DNA from: Asterochloris sp. CNOR1
Taxonomy: Eukaryota; Chlorophyta; Trebouxiophyceae; Trebouxiales; Trebouxiaceae
NCBI GenBank assembly: GCA_963969365.1
Contig: OZ017749.1
Location: 2,418,001 to 2,482,000 of the forward strand
Direction of reading: 5' to 3'
DNA: 64,000 nt
The notes below the pieces were generated by a model that ran no database searches, was not told the origin of the DNA, and saw nothing but the letters and a program-made list of their open reading frames with translations. This document shows positions 1 through 10,339 of this stretch, piece after piece (the stretch's first letter is position 1; each line of letters begins with the position of its first letter). Position numbers and translations under genes: made by a program.

Positions 1-3000
1 CGAATTCATGATGGTGGGCCCACGGACTTGCACCTCCCCAGCAGCCTTCCCATCCATGGGCAGCTCCTTCCCACTGTCGTCGACGATGCGCATGTCCACA
101 AGGACGTGGGGACGCCCCTGCCGCGCTCGCAGGGCGTGCTCCTGCTCCTTGGTCAGCTCCCCATAGGTGCCCTGCAGCAGTGGGCAGTCACAGAGTGCAG
201 TCTGCTCCATATGGCATGCTGACTGCAGTGCCAGTTCCCTGCGTGGATGCAGAGCACATTCCTGGTTCTCTGGAAGTGCCCTGCAGTAGGCAAAAACTCT
301 TAGGAGCAGTTGCTAGCGAGCAGCTCAGTTCGGCAAGCTGGCCCCCTGCTGCAGGGAGAGGGGTGTGGTTGGTGCAGCAAAGCTTGACATATATTCGCAG
401 ACATCCTGCAGGGCCCAGGAGCCCTGAGTACAGGAGTATAGTGGGCGCAGGGCACTCCTTTGATCGTGCAGCACCCCATGGAGGTGCCCCATAAGTGCCC
501 TGCAAGAGCATGCTTGACGACTGCCGTGTTTTTCAGTGTGGCAGTGCACACATTGGTGTGGGCGGATCTTACAGATGTGCCCTGCAGCAGGGTGGCAGCT
601 CAGCACTGCCTCAGTAATCCTGTATCATCAACTCTGCAGTTGAAGTTTTCTGCATACTTTTGTGCTCAGCATGGCAGACAAGGTGGGACGGCAGGCTCAC
701 CTTGAGCGATCCCAATGTGCAGATGGGGGAGGTCTCTGTCATGCCTGCACCACAGGAGGCAGCCCTCAAAACATGCACAAGGCTGTGGCGCCTTTGCACT
801 GGATCAGACAACTCACAACAGACAGCTCTGTCAGGACAGCAGGCCATGCTGGCTGTCAAGCAGCAAGTCGACGCTGCAAAGCCTGGCAAAGCACCAGCTG
901 AAATCAAGCCACCAGAGGGTGCCCAACACCCTCCAACCTGGTGTGCTCAACTGCAGCACCCATCACACCATGCACTGCTTGGCACGCTGCTCTCGTGCCA
1001 ACAGGACTGCGCAAGTCAGCAAGCCTTCACGATGCACTACAGCCTTGCTCGCCCTCCGAGCAGCATGCTGTCACACCAGCCACCATTCCGAAGCCCGTGA
1101 AGGCCCGTCATCTCCAGCCTGCTGCGCTTGGTTGCAGGCCTTTGCCCCACACAACCGTGGCTGCACCCCCCCTCGTCAAGCCTGGTGCATGCAGAGGCAG
1201 CTCCTCTCACCCCATGCATGCCGCGTCTCCACCCCAAGAGCGTCCAGCTGCTGAATCTGGCTGAGGGGGCAGGCAGCCCCGCCGATGTTTGCCCGCCTCA
1301 GCATGCTGAAGCCCTTCAGCCCCTGCTGCTGCATGTGCCGCAGGAGGTCCATGAAAATGGTGGGCACGCCTGCCGTGTCTGTGACATGGTGCCTCTCCAG
1401 AACATCGTGAATGCTCTGGCCATCCAGCTTGGCTCCTGGCAGCACCAGCTTCGCGCCTGTCAGGGGCGCACTAAACACCAGGCCCCAGCTGCATCATCAG
1501 GGATACAGAGTCAGGGGTGACGCTGCATGGCCCACCCCTGAGTTTACTCAGCCATGGTGTCCACGATTGTAGTCAGAAATGAGGCTGGCCGCCCTAAGCT
1601 GCCCCAGGGTCAGGCAGAGGCTGCATGCCACCGCAAGTCTCGCATATGAACTGTCTATGTACCAATATCAGCAATCTGCAGCTCACCTGTTGGCATGGAA
1701 CATTGGTACGATAGCCAGGTAAACTGATCTGCTGCTGAGGTTGAGGCAGTCTGGCAGGCTCACTGCCATGGCATGCAAGAAGTTGGAGCGGTGGGAGTAC
1801 AAGACACCCTGCACCATTGAGGCAACCCTGCTCAGCATTCCCAACAGGAACCTCTGCATCATGCAAAGTAGTAAAGCAGTGCAGTGGCAGGGTGATGCTT
1901 GGGCATACGCCTCTCAGCAGCCCACCTTTGGATTCCCAGTGGTGCCTGCATGTCATGAATTGCTCTTCAGCAGACATGCGCAAACAGAGGAGCTGGCAAC
2001 CCCACAAGGCTCTGCAGAGTCTCACCGCTGGTGTAGCAGAGGCCGCAGGCCTGATGCTCATCTGCAGTCTGCCACACGAACGGCAGGTTTGGCACCTGCT
2101 CCTGCAGGCATGAACAACAGCCAGTGACTTCAAGAACAAGGCATAGCCAGAGCGGGCACAGGTCTGTGGATGTCAACAAGTAATTTTCACCCTATAGCAA
2201 GCCTGCGAGCCGGATGCAGCTCAGCTTGGGGCCACAGAGAGAGCGCTGCTGTGCAACACCAACTGCTGGGCAATGATCCTAACAGTGGCCAGCCATGCAC
2301 CTGCAGAAGCTCCTTGTACAGCACAGCATGTCGCGCAGCTTGCTGATCAGCATGATCCCAGCTGCACAAAAAGAGCATGCGAGGTCTCACCTGTAAAAGC
2401 TCCTCGTAGCACAGCATATCGCGGAGCTTGCTGTCACGGGGCATGTGCTGCCCATCGGTCAGCACAACAAAACCCTTCACGCATCTGAGCTTGTCTTGTA
2501 GCTGGGCCATCAGCAGCACGAAGGTCAGGTCAACAAAGATGTACTGGTCCTGCGCATGATTCACTATGTACTCCAGCTCTGCCGCAAAGAGGCGGGGGTT
2601 GAGGGTGTGCAGGACTGCCCCAAGGCCCATGGTGCCATACCTGCAGCAGCAGCACCAGTCGATGGAACGCACATGTGGGGAGTGAGGGTGTGCAGGACTG
2701 GCCCCAGCTCATTGTGCAATATCTGTAGTGAGAGCAGCTGTCTGAAATAACAGGCAGGGGCCAGAGAGAGCTTTCACGCTCATGGTGCCGTGCCTGCAGC
2801 AGCACAGCAGCAGCAGCAGCAAAGCGGACGCAGCAGGGATTGCAGCAACAAACAGGTGGGCGAGGGGTGCTTGTGGGTGCAGGATGTTGCTATGGCTCTG
2901 TAAGCGTTTTCGAGAGACGCTGTCCTTTCGCTTCCATATGCTGCCTGAGTGCGCAGACTGTCTGGCAAAGCCATGCAAATATATGCATCTGCACATCGCG

Positions 3001-3440
3001 GGTCGGGGATCTTATGGGGGACATCATGCATATGCTGGCAACCGCAGGCCTCAGCAACAGCAGTGCCGGGCAGTCCCCTCACCTGTCCACTCTCATTAGG
3101 ACCTGGTGCAGCTCTGCTGCAGTTGGTGAGGCAGCAAGGCATGCTTTAAACACATGGACAGCCAGAGCTGGGGCCCTCACCAGCACTCCATGTGTCTGTA
3201 CCCATTCCAAGCCATGCTCGCCACCACGGCACCCGGCCTGCACAGAACAGGCACAGTGTGCGGCTCAACGGTATCATCATAGACGAATGCTGCCCAGATG
3301 TGTTCACACTCTTGGCTCAAGAGAGTGCAGCTTACTTGACACCCAGCTTTTTGAGAGCCAGAGCCATGAGCTGGGACCTCTTGTGTAAGTCATGGTATGT
3401 GCAGATGTGCTCCCCGCCCTCCACAGTGACGGAGATGACC
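1..3440 (-). CDS. Fatty acyl-CoA synthetase (AMP-binding, medium/long-chain), C-terminus off the left edge
   Basis: Activates fatty acids to acyl-CoA through an acyl-AMP intermediate. Minus-strand exons in order: about 3350-3440, with YHDLHKRSQLMALALKKLG, the N-terminal part of the AMP-binding domain; about 2390-2646, with GAVLHTLNPRL and FVDLTFVLL, typical of the DmdB-like/medium-chain acyl-CoA ligase branch; about 1935, ending in GTTGNPK, the first half of the phosphate-binding loop; about 1690-1813, with GVLYSHRSNF and VPMFHAN; about 1180-1478, with GAKLVLPGAKLDG, AGVPTIFMDLL and GGAACP; and about 1-176, with MDGKAAGEVQVRGPTIM. The signature loop is split by an intron exactly after NPK. 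The start codon is not located; at least one exon between 2.65 and 3.35 kb is missing from my reading. Introns at 2.3 and 2.7 kb hold copies of the adjoining exon ends. The family is secure; chain length and compartment are not readable. Confidence 0.85.
2300..2815. repeat. Exon-echo repeats in the acyl-CoA ligase introns
   Basis: The exon end at 2390-2434 (minus-strand MLCYEELLQ plus donor) has a diverged direct copy at 2300-2345 within the following intron. The exon start at 2595-2646 (GTMGLGAVLHTLNP) is echoed at 2677-2735 and, more weakly, at 2770-2806, in the preceding intron. By eye the first pair is about 80 percent identical. An (AGC)n run follows at about 2800-2822. Confidence 0.7.
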
Positions 3441-3850
3441 TGCATGAAGATGAACAGTGTCCCTGTTGCTCAGTCAGCAGCTCTGCGGAAGACATTATGC
3501 ATGACAGCCGTCATACCTGCTGCTCTGCATGAAATTTGGCCTGCATGCATGCCACAATTTGAAAACGGTGCAGCCTAGGCAAGCAGGGGCCCTGTCCAAG
3601 CCATATGGAACATGTCAGAAGGATGCAGTACGGAACGAATGCTCACAGCATAATCTAGTATGTTGTTGACAAGTAGAGGCTGCTTCTGCATGAGGCCTTC
3701 CATACTTCAGGCCGACTTTATGGTTACTGTTGTTGTAGGAGGACTGAGATTAACCTATGTCTTGTCTGACAAATGCGATTCAAAAAATGGTTCACCTCAC
3801 TTTTGTAAATCACACCATGCGGCAGTACACATTCGGCAGTACCACAGTCA

Positions 3851-6800
3851 TTATGGCTTGGGATTCAAGCTGAGGGGAGGGGCAGAGCCTTTCCGTGAGG
3901 CAGAGCTGCTGACAGCCATATCCTTCTTGTCTCTGCTGATGATGAGCAGGCCTGCTATAACTCCAACCGCACCAAGATGCCAGAGGGAGGGCTGCTCCTG
4001 CAACACCACGAACGCCAGCAGTGTGCCTACGAAAGGCTGCAGGCACTGGAAGGCTGCCACCTGCAGATACAATACATGGGTTGCTTCGGTCCTGGACTTA
4101 TGTGACTGGACCAATATGCAGCACTGTGCACACCGCACCTGAGATGCTGGTAGGTGCTGAGTGGCCCATGTCACAAAGTAGTAGCCTGCCACAGAGCACA
4201 CCACAATCCAGTATAATAGTGGCCCGTATAGGGTCTCTGGAAGCTGCAGGCAGCAGAACACATGCTTTGATTTGAGATCATCAGCTTGGGCAGTCATATG
4301 CAGCCCTGCTCAGTGCACGACAGCAGTCTCACAACCAGCTGATGTGGGCCAAGGTGATGCGATTTGCTCCATACCAACAGCATATGCCAGGAGATTGCAA
4401 CCCTGCTCTTGGCTGCAGATGTGGTGCAAGACCCTCAGATGTGCCGAACCTCCTCTGGCTAAGAAACAGCCCTGCGCTTATGTACTGACCCAGGGCTTGC
4501 CCTCCTGCAGCCATTGCATGTTGACAAGTCCACCATCACCTCCCAGCAACTGTGACTCACGGCCATATCTGCCCAGGCCAGGCACATAGCTGCGGCTATA
4601 AGAGCTAATATGATTCACAACACAACAGCCGCAGCTGCCGGTGCAGGAACAGCAGCCAGGCCCTCACCTCCCAGAGGTCGCATTCCACAGCAACGATGTA
4701 CACAGCTGACAAGGGTTGGTGCAACAGGCTCAGTTTGAGTCTGCTGCAGACAAAACTGCTGTGAGGCTGGACATACCTGCCGTGACATCCATACTGATGT
4801 GGACCAAACAGAACAGGCGCCGCTGTCAGGGCAGGGACAGCAGCCAGCCCCTCACCTGCCAGCGCTCTACAGCAGCGCTTGTCACAAGTCCCATGCAGGT
4901 GGCTGTAACGAGCCATGCTGATGCGGGCTGTATAAAATGCCCGCAGCCACATTTGGAATAGCAGCCCGTTCCCCACCTCCCAGCGACTGCGCTCCACAGC
5001 CACGCCTGCTGTGAGGCCCATACACGCGGCTGCGACGATGTAAGCCCAGGCCGCCACACACATGGGCGTGTACCGCAGAACTAGCTGCTTGGCTGCCAGG
5101 TAATAGACTGAGTTGCTGAAGGCCATCAGTAGGAGACACAGGTTGCCCAGCAGCATACTCCTGCCCTCTGCTGCGCTGCGCTTGGTTGAGCCCCCGCCCA
5201 CGCCCCCCAGCACCTGCAGCGGGGGTCACACCCTGTGCCACAATCACTGATGTGGCTGCAGGCTGAAGGTGTCTGCACAATTCAGAGGCAGGTCCAGGAG
5301 GACAGCCAAGCCTACCCCCGGGGGTACGTCAGCCATTTCAGCGGCACAAAGACAGAAGCCAATATCAATGGGCTGCCAACAGCCATGCTGTTGTGCTGCG
5401 ACATTGCAACTTTGCGTGGGCAAGCTGATCAGCAGGCCTTGCAGCAAAGCTGGCCCATGTGGCCCTCTTTGCAGGTGTTCAAATGCACTCCTTGCCTGGC
5501 ACCCACCATGCTGATCGAGCCTGCCACCGCCAGGGCAATGCCGCAGAACTTCTGCAGTGACCCTGCCTCCAGCTTCAGCATGACGGCGATCAGGGCTGTG
5601 AAGACCGGTACTGTGGGCTGCATGCAAGCTGCCACAACAACGCCTGACAAGTCGATTCCCAGAATGAAGAAGAGCTGGTTCAAGTAGAGGCAGATGCCGA
5701 TCCCTGTGATGGGCAGAAGGTCCCGCCTCTTGGGCAGCGTGCCTGCAGGGGCAGTGCTGAGAGTTTGACAACCACTACTTGTGAGTCCACTCTGCACAGC
5801 AAGGCGCACACAGGAGCAATGCCACTATTGGCCAGCCTGCATGGAATAGAGCAAGCTGGCAGGGTAGGCAATCCCGCCCCATCGCACAGCAGCACACCCA
5901 CATGGTGGCAGTGACAACTGTTGGCAGCCAAAGCGTGCAGGGCAGAGGCAAGCTGGCACAGCAGGGCAGATTGGCAGGACAAGAGGTCCCTCCTTATTGG
6001 AAGGGCAGTGCAGGGGCGGTGGTGTGCATCTGCTGAGCTGCACTGCGGACTGGTGAGTGCTGGCAACAGCCCAGGAAGTCCCCACACAGCAGCAGAGGCA
6101 ACAGTTTGCAACCAAGATGTGCGTGCCAGGGCACCAGAGCTAAACAGATGGCGCTGAACGGAAGCGAGCACGCTTCAACCAAGCAGCAGGGGCCTTCAAG
6201 CACGCTTCAATCAAACAGCAGGGGCCTCTGTGCTGACTACCACAGCCCAGACATGCAGTTCCAGGCAAGATTCCGTTGGGCAGGGGGCGTTAGGCATGGT
6301 TGGCAGGAACGCTGTTGAGGCACTCACGTGAGGTGAACCAGGCAATGCTGCACATGATGGGGCCAGCCACTGCCTCCCTGGCAAAGGCATAGATGATTGG
6401 ATGAAACTGGCGGCTAGCCGAGGCTGTCCGTATGCTGCTCTTGAGGTACACTGAGCCAATGCAGAATGCTGTCTGGGTGGCTGCCAATGCTAGCTGACAC
6501 TTCCAGTGCTTGACAGGAGGGCCTGCAGGTGCATGCAGGTGCATGCAGTCCAGTGACACTGTGGCAGCACAGTCATACGTGACACATTGGTTTAGGTGCC
6601 CAGGTTGGCACGACTCTGTCCCTGAACGCCCATTCATGCACTGGAACCATGGATGCAAGCGTGCGTTACTGCATGTGCATAGCGCCAAACGTGACATCGC
6701 ACGGCTGGTTCTGTGACTCAGTATCTGTGCGGCCTGGTGGTTAGCAGATGGTTCCCTAGATGACCAAGCTGTTCAAACACCAAGTCTGCTCACTCTTGAT

Positions 6801-6905
6801 GTCATCATCCCTCCTCTCCTTTTCAAGCTCCTGTGCTGCTGCCACTGCAGCTGACTCGATGTCTAAACCATGCTTTTTCACTCTGACGGGAGCTTGCGCG
6901 GTCAT
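3851..6905 (-). CDS. EamA/drug-metabolite-transporter family membrane protein (WAT1-like)
   Basis: A ten-helix type carrier of the DMT superfamily; plant WAT1-related members act on vacuolar or plasma membranes, but the substrate here cannot be told. The chosen start is the ATG at 6905 (MTAQAPVRVKKHG), followed by a charged cytosolic N-terminus with AAVAAAQELEKERRDDDIK. Exons then give a first hydrophobic block about 6325-6510 (CIGSVYLKSSI, PIIYAFAREAVAGP), a second about 5429-5740 (YLNQLFFILGIDLSGVV, CGIALAVAGSISMVG), a third about 4977-5200 (LCLLLMAFSNSVYYLAAKQ, AWAYIVAAACMGL), a fourth about 4150-4297 (LLYWIVVCSVAGYYFVTWA) and the C-terminal repeat about 3890-4060 (LQPFVGTLLAFVVLQE, GVIAGLLIISRDKKD). 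The stop is at 3851. The order fits two EamA repeats. The intron after the third exon holds two degraded copies of its 3' end. It is divergent from DCP2. Confidence 0.85.
4663..5042. repeat. Triple exon-echo in the EamA transporter gene
   Basis: The exon end at about 4973-5042 (minus strand AYIVAAACMGL..VERSRWE plus donor GTGGGG) recurs at 4851-4911 (TATCMGLV..AVERWQ) and at 4663-4705 (VYIVAVECDLWE), both downstream in the intron. Each copy still carries a GTGAGG donor-like sequence after the copied exon end, and the two intronic copies share a further flanking block (4644-4662 and 4831-4850). Confidence 0.75.
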
Positions 6906-7150
6906 CTGATGTGCACCAAGACTGCTGGCTGTGCCCTGCAAGGTCGCAGCATGAGCCTGGATCACTCACTGCCACGAGCACGGCACCACAGGGCAGGGTC
7001 CCCGGTCAAAGAATGCTGCCTGGATCTGACTGCATGACCAAAGCGATCAATAAGATGCTGCACGCCGAAGATGTTCCTCTGTGCAAAGCATTTTTCATTT
7101 TCAACTTGGAGCTCAAAGTCCCATGTTGAGCTCTGCAGCAGTGACTCCTG
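6906..7150. promoter_or_regulatory. Divergent intergenic region between EamA transporter and DCP2
   Basis: About 245 bp separate the inferred start codons of two genes transcribed away from each other, so this stretch must hold both 5' UTRs and promoters. I see no TATA box or other clear motif. Confidence 0.5.
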
Positions 7151-9964
7151 ATGGCAAGCAGCAAGGCTCCCTCTCAGGAGGTTTTGGAGGAGCTCTGCGC
7201 TCGCTTTGTCTTGAATGCGCCAGAGGAGGACATGCAGTGAGTTTTGCCTGAGTGTGGTGCTGCTTATCCCGGGGCCCATCATCTCGAAGCAGAGTGGGAA
7301 GATAAGGGGGCGCTGCCTGCACATGCAGATCCTGGGAACGCCTGCTCTTCCTTGTGGAGCAGGCTCACTGGTATTATGAGGTGCGTCTGCTGTCCTGCTG
7401 TGCCAGAGGCTGCTTCAAAGGCCCATTTGTGCTGTGTCTGCATGCGCCATGACACAAAATTGTGCGAGCCTTCTCTGCTGCTTCAACCCAGAGGTCTGTG
7501 TGCTGCTAGGCCTTTGGTTTGCCCTGTGCAGGACTTCATCAGGGAGAAGGACCTCACCTTGCGTTCATATGGCCTCAAGGAGTTCACTGCCCTCATGTTC
7601 AAGAGGGTGCCGGGGCTGGAACTCTTCGCCCCCATGGTCGGCAACATCTTTGCTCAGTTCAATGCCTACAAGCAGGTGACTGTTGCCAATGCTCACTGTA
7701 GAGCACAGTCTGTGCGCGCTTGCTCCTGCTTGCCACAGAGAGTGCTGAGTACCCGCTGGATGCTTTTTACTCTGGTCTGAGGCTGCCTGCAGGCAGCCTC
7801 CCACTGCAGAACTGCTGTCTGGCAAATCCCACGACCTGCCTCCACACCCTTCCATAGACAACTTGAGCCTGTGCTGGACTGGGGCTGCCAGCCTGCAAGT
7901 TGGCTGCCCATCTAAGCTTGTCTCCAGCAGACCATGGCCTGCCTGGCAGACTGTCCCAAAGCTCACCTGTGACCCTGCAAGCCAATAGATGCTCCAAAGC
8001 GCTTCTGGGCACACTTCACAACCTGCCTGCCCTGTGCCTGCGCACCGTCCCCACCGTACACCTCTGAGCCTGCACCGGCCTGAAGCTGTCTGCAAGCAAG
8101 CTCCTGCTGCGTTGTCTTTCTGTAAGCCACTCTCTGCAGGCTTTATGGCCTCCATGCCATCTGCCTGTCTTGCCATGTGCCCGTCCCTGTGCCTGCAGAC
8201 CATCCCGACCATGGGCGCCATCCTCCTGGATCCTTCCATGGAGAAGTGCCTGCTGGTGCGCGGATGGAGCAAGGCTGCCGGGTGGGGCTTCCCCAAGGGG
8301 AAGATCAGCAAAGAGGAGGCAGACGGCGCATGCGCAGCTCGCGAGGTGGGGTCGTCTGCCAGAGGCATGCACTGGTGGCTTTTGCGTGCAGACAGCGAGG
8401 CGCGTCTGCCTGCCGCTGCACTCAGGCTGCACACCAGCTGCTTGCACATGCTGCCCCCGCCAGCAACAGTGCACCTGCCGCGTGCGCACTCTGCAAGGCC
8501 CAAATCAGGGGGCTGCCCTGAGATGTGCTGCGGGCTGGCAGCTAGGGAGCAGGCGCTGCACTGGCAGAGCTGTGATCAGTGTCTTCCTCCCGTCAGGTGC
8601 TTGAGGAGACTGGGTATGATGTGAGCCCTTTGCTGGTGGAGGAGGACTTCGTTGAGATCCATCTCAAGGAGCAGCGTAACAAGTTATACATCATACAAGG
8701 GGTGAGCGCTCCCACAGCTTGCCATCTGCTGCCTGCCAGGCTTTGAGCATCTGCACCTGCCAGCACCTGTTGGTGTTGCTTTGCGCTGCCGCCGCAGATT
8801 GGACGGTACAACCAAGCTGTGCTGCCTGCACAGGCGCTGTCATGTCTTGAGCTGATTTTAGGGAAACATCTGTGTCTGCAGGTGGACATGGCGACACCCT
8901 TTGCACCAATTGCAAGAAATGAGATTGGCGGTCTGGCCTGGCACCATGTCGCAGATCTGCCCAGCACTAAGGAATCAGCCAATCAGGTTGGCTTGCATCC
9001 AGTGCCCTGACCTGCCACCTAGACGTGCCACCTAGACGTGCAATGCTCCCAGCATGAGCTGTTCCCCTGCACGTCTAGGTGGCAGGTTTTGAGGCCACAC
9101 AAGCGCCTTGTCTGCCATTCCAAGCGAGACTCGCTCTTGTTTGGCACCACCGCCCACTTAAATGCACCGGCATCACCCTGCCTGCATTGGGCCTCCCCAA
9201 AAATTCCGCAGGGTGTGCAGCCATTTTGCAAAGGCTACAACTGCCAAGCATCAATCAAACGTTCATACCCTTGCACAGGCCTACCAGACAGATGCTGGCA
9301 CCCGACACAAATTCTACCTGGTGTGGCCCTACATGAAGCAGCTGAAACGCTGGATTAAGAACAAGCGGCGCCAGCTGGGGGCAGCTAGCCATCCCCAGGC
9401 AAGAGACATGCAAGGGGTGTTTGAAGCTCCATCTGCCTGAAGGTTTGCTTTCACCAGAGACGCAGCGCCACACTTCTGCAGCTGGCCCACAGCCTGCTTG
9501 ATTATTTCAAGAGAGGAGCTGATGCTGCATATGCCCACCGCTTGCTGCACTGATGGATGAGCATGGTCGAATTGCACTTGTGTCTTGACGCCTTCACCTG
9601 TTTCCTACAGGCCAACGGTGGAGCCCTCTCGCAAGGTGGTAAGGGCAAGGGCAAGCGCAAAATGACCACAGACCCCCAGTGGGCCACAAATGTCATAAAG
9701 CAGCAGAAGGCACAGGATGAGCTGCGAGACGCAAAGCCCATGGGGTCGGCAGCAGCTGCAGAACAGCAGGGGCCATCTGCGCAGGCTGACAGAGCATACG
9801 TGTCTAGTGATGCACCAGTAACAGCCAATGAAATCATGCCAGGATCCAGACCAGCCCCAGTCAAGCACTTTCAGCCAGCAATAGTGACAGGGAGTGCCTG
9901 GGTGACCTTTGCATTTGACCGTCAGGCCATCTTGCAATGCCTAGAGCACCATCTGTCTGTCTGA
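7151..9964 (+). CDS. DCP2: mRNA-decapping enzyme subunit 2 (Nudix hydrolase)
   Basis: Removes the m7G cap from mRNAs in 5'-3' decay. The ATG at 7151 starts [19 protein letters not shown], the Dcp2 box A domain. Exons: 7151-7236; 7329-7380 ([13 protein letters not shown]); 7532-7675 ([32 protein letters not shown]); 8199-8345 ([27 protein letters not shown], then CAAREV); 8597-8701 ([13 protein letters not shown]); 8882-8987 ([13 protein letters not shown], the box B region); 9279-about 9400 ([16 protein letters not shown]); 9611-9964, with a lysine-rich stretch and a C-terminal FAFDRQAIL motif like plant DCP2. The Nudix helix GX5EX7REVxEExGx is complete across the 8345/8597 junction. The seventh exon ends at a possible GC donor (CCCCAG followed by GCAAGA), or slightly further on. 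The protein is about 350-400 residues, in line with plant DCP2. The fifth intron boundary and the last exon start are by family alignment from memory. Confidence 0.92.
9011..9086. repeat. Perfect 18-bp inverted repeat (hairpin) in a DCP2 intron
   Basis: The left arm at 9011-9028 (CCTGCCACCTAGACGTGC) is the exact reverse complement of the right arm at 9069-9086, with a 40-nt loop. A second copy of 15 bases of the left arm (9027-9041) overlaps it, so two alternative stems are possible. The loop contains a smaller hairpin, ATGCTCCCAGCAT. Confidence 0.9.
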
Positions 9965-10339
9965 ACATACCCACCCTGCTTGCATGCTGCGCAGCCCTGC
10001 AAGCCTCTGCCTAGGGTGTTTGCTGCATCCCAGATTACCTGCCATGTTCACTCGCCACCTCGTTCCCTCTGTTTTGTGCAGAGCAGCCTTCCCTGTTGCA
10101 ATGCTCCCCCCTTCCCTGATTTCGCAGTTTCTTCTTACAGCCCTGCATTACAATGCTAGACCGCATGAACTGCTAGACACACACAAATTTGTGTTGAATG
10201 CATGCGAGGCGCTGCATATTGACATGGTTCATGACATGCTGTTCAGTAAGCAGCCTGAATCGTCTTGAGACTGAATCACTTCAATGGACGCATGTAATCA
10301 AATCAGAAAAGCTGGGATCAAAGGGGGAGGGGGGCGGGT
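9965..10339. terminator. Convergent 3' region between DCP2 and CDKC
   Basis: This 375-bp gap lies between the DCP2 stop and the CDKC stop. It contains TGTAA at 10293-10297, the usual chlorophyte poly(A) signal, in the right orientation for DCP2. No gene is seen here. Confidence 0.35.

Noticed and set aside
2800-2822. (AGC)n run as a functional repeat
   Set aside because: Short triplet run inside an intron of a generally GCA-rich sequence; nothing suggests a role.
7565-8503. 312-codon minus-strand ORF overlapping DCP2
   Set aside because: It runs antisense to DCP2 exons 3 and 4 and is rich in Cys, Ser, Gln and Arg without any motif; it is a by-product of the composition.
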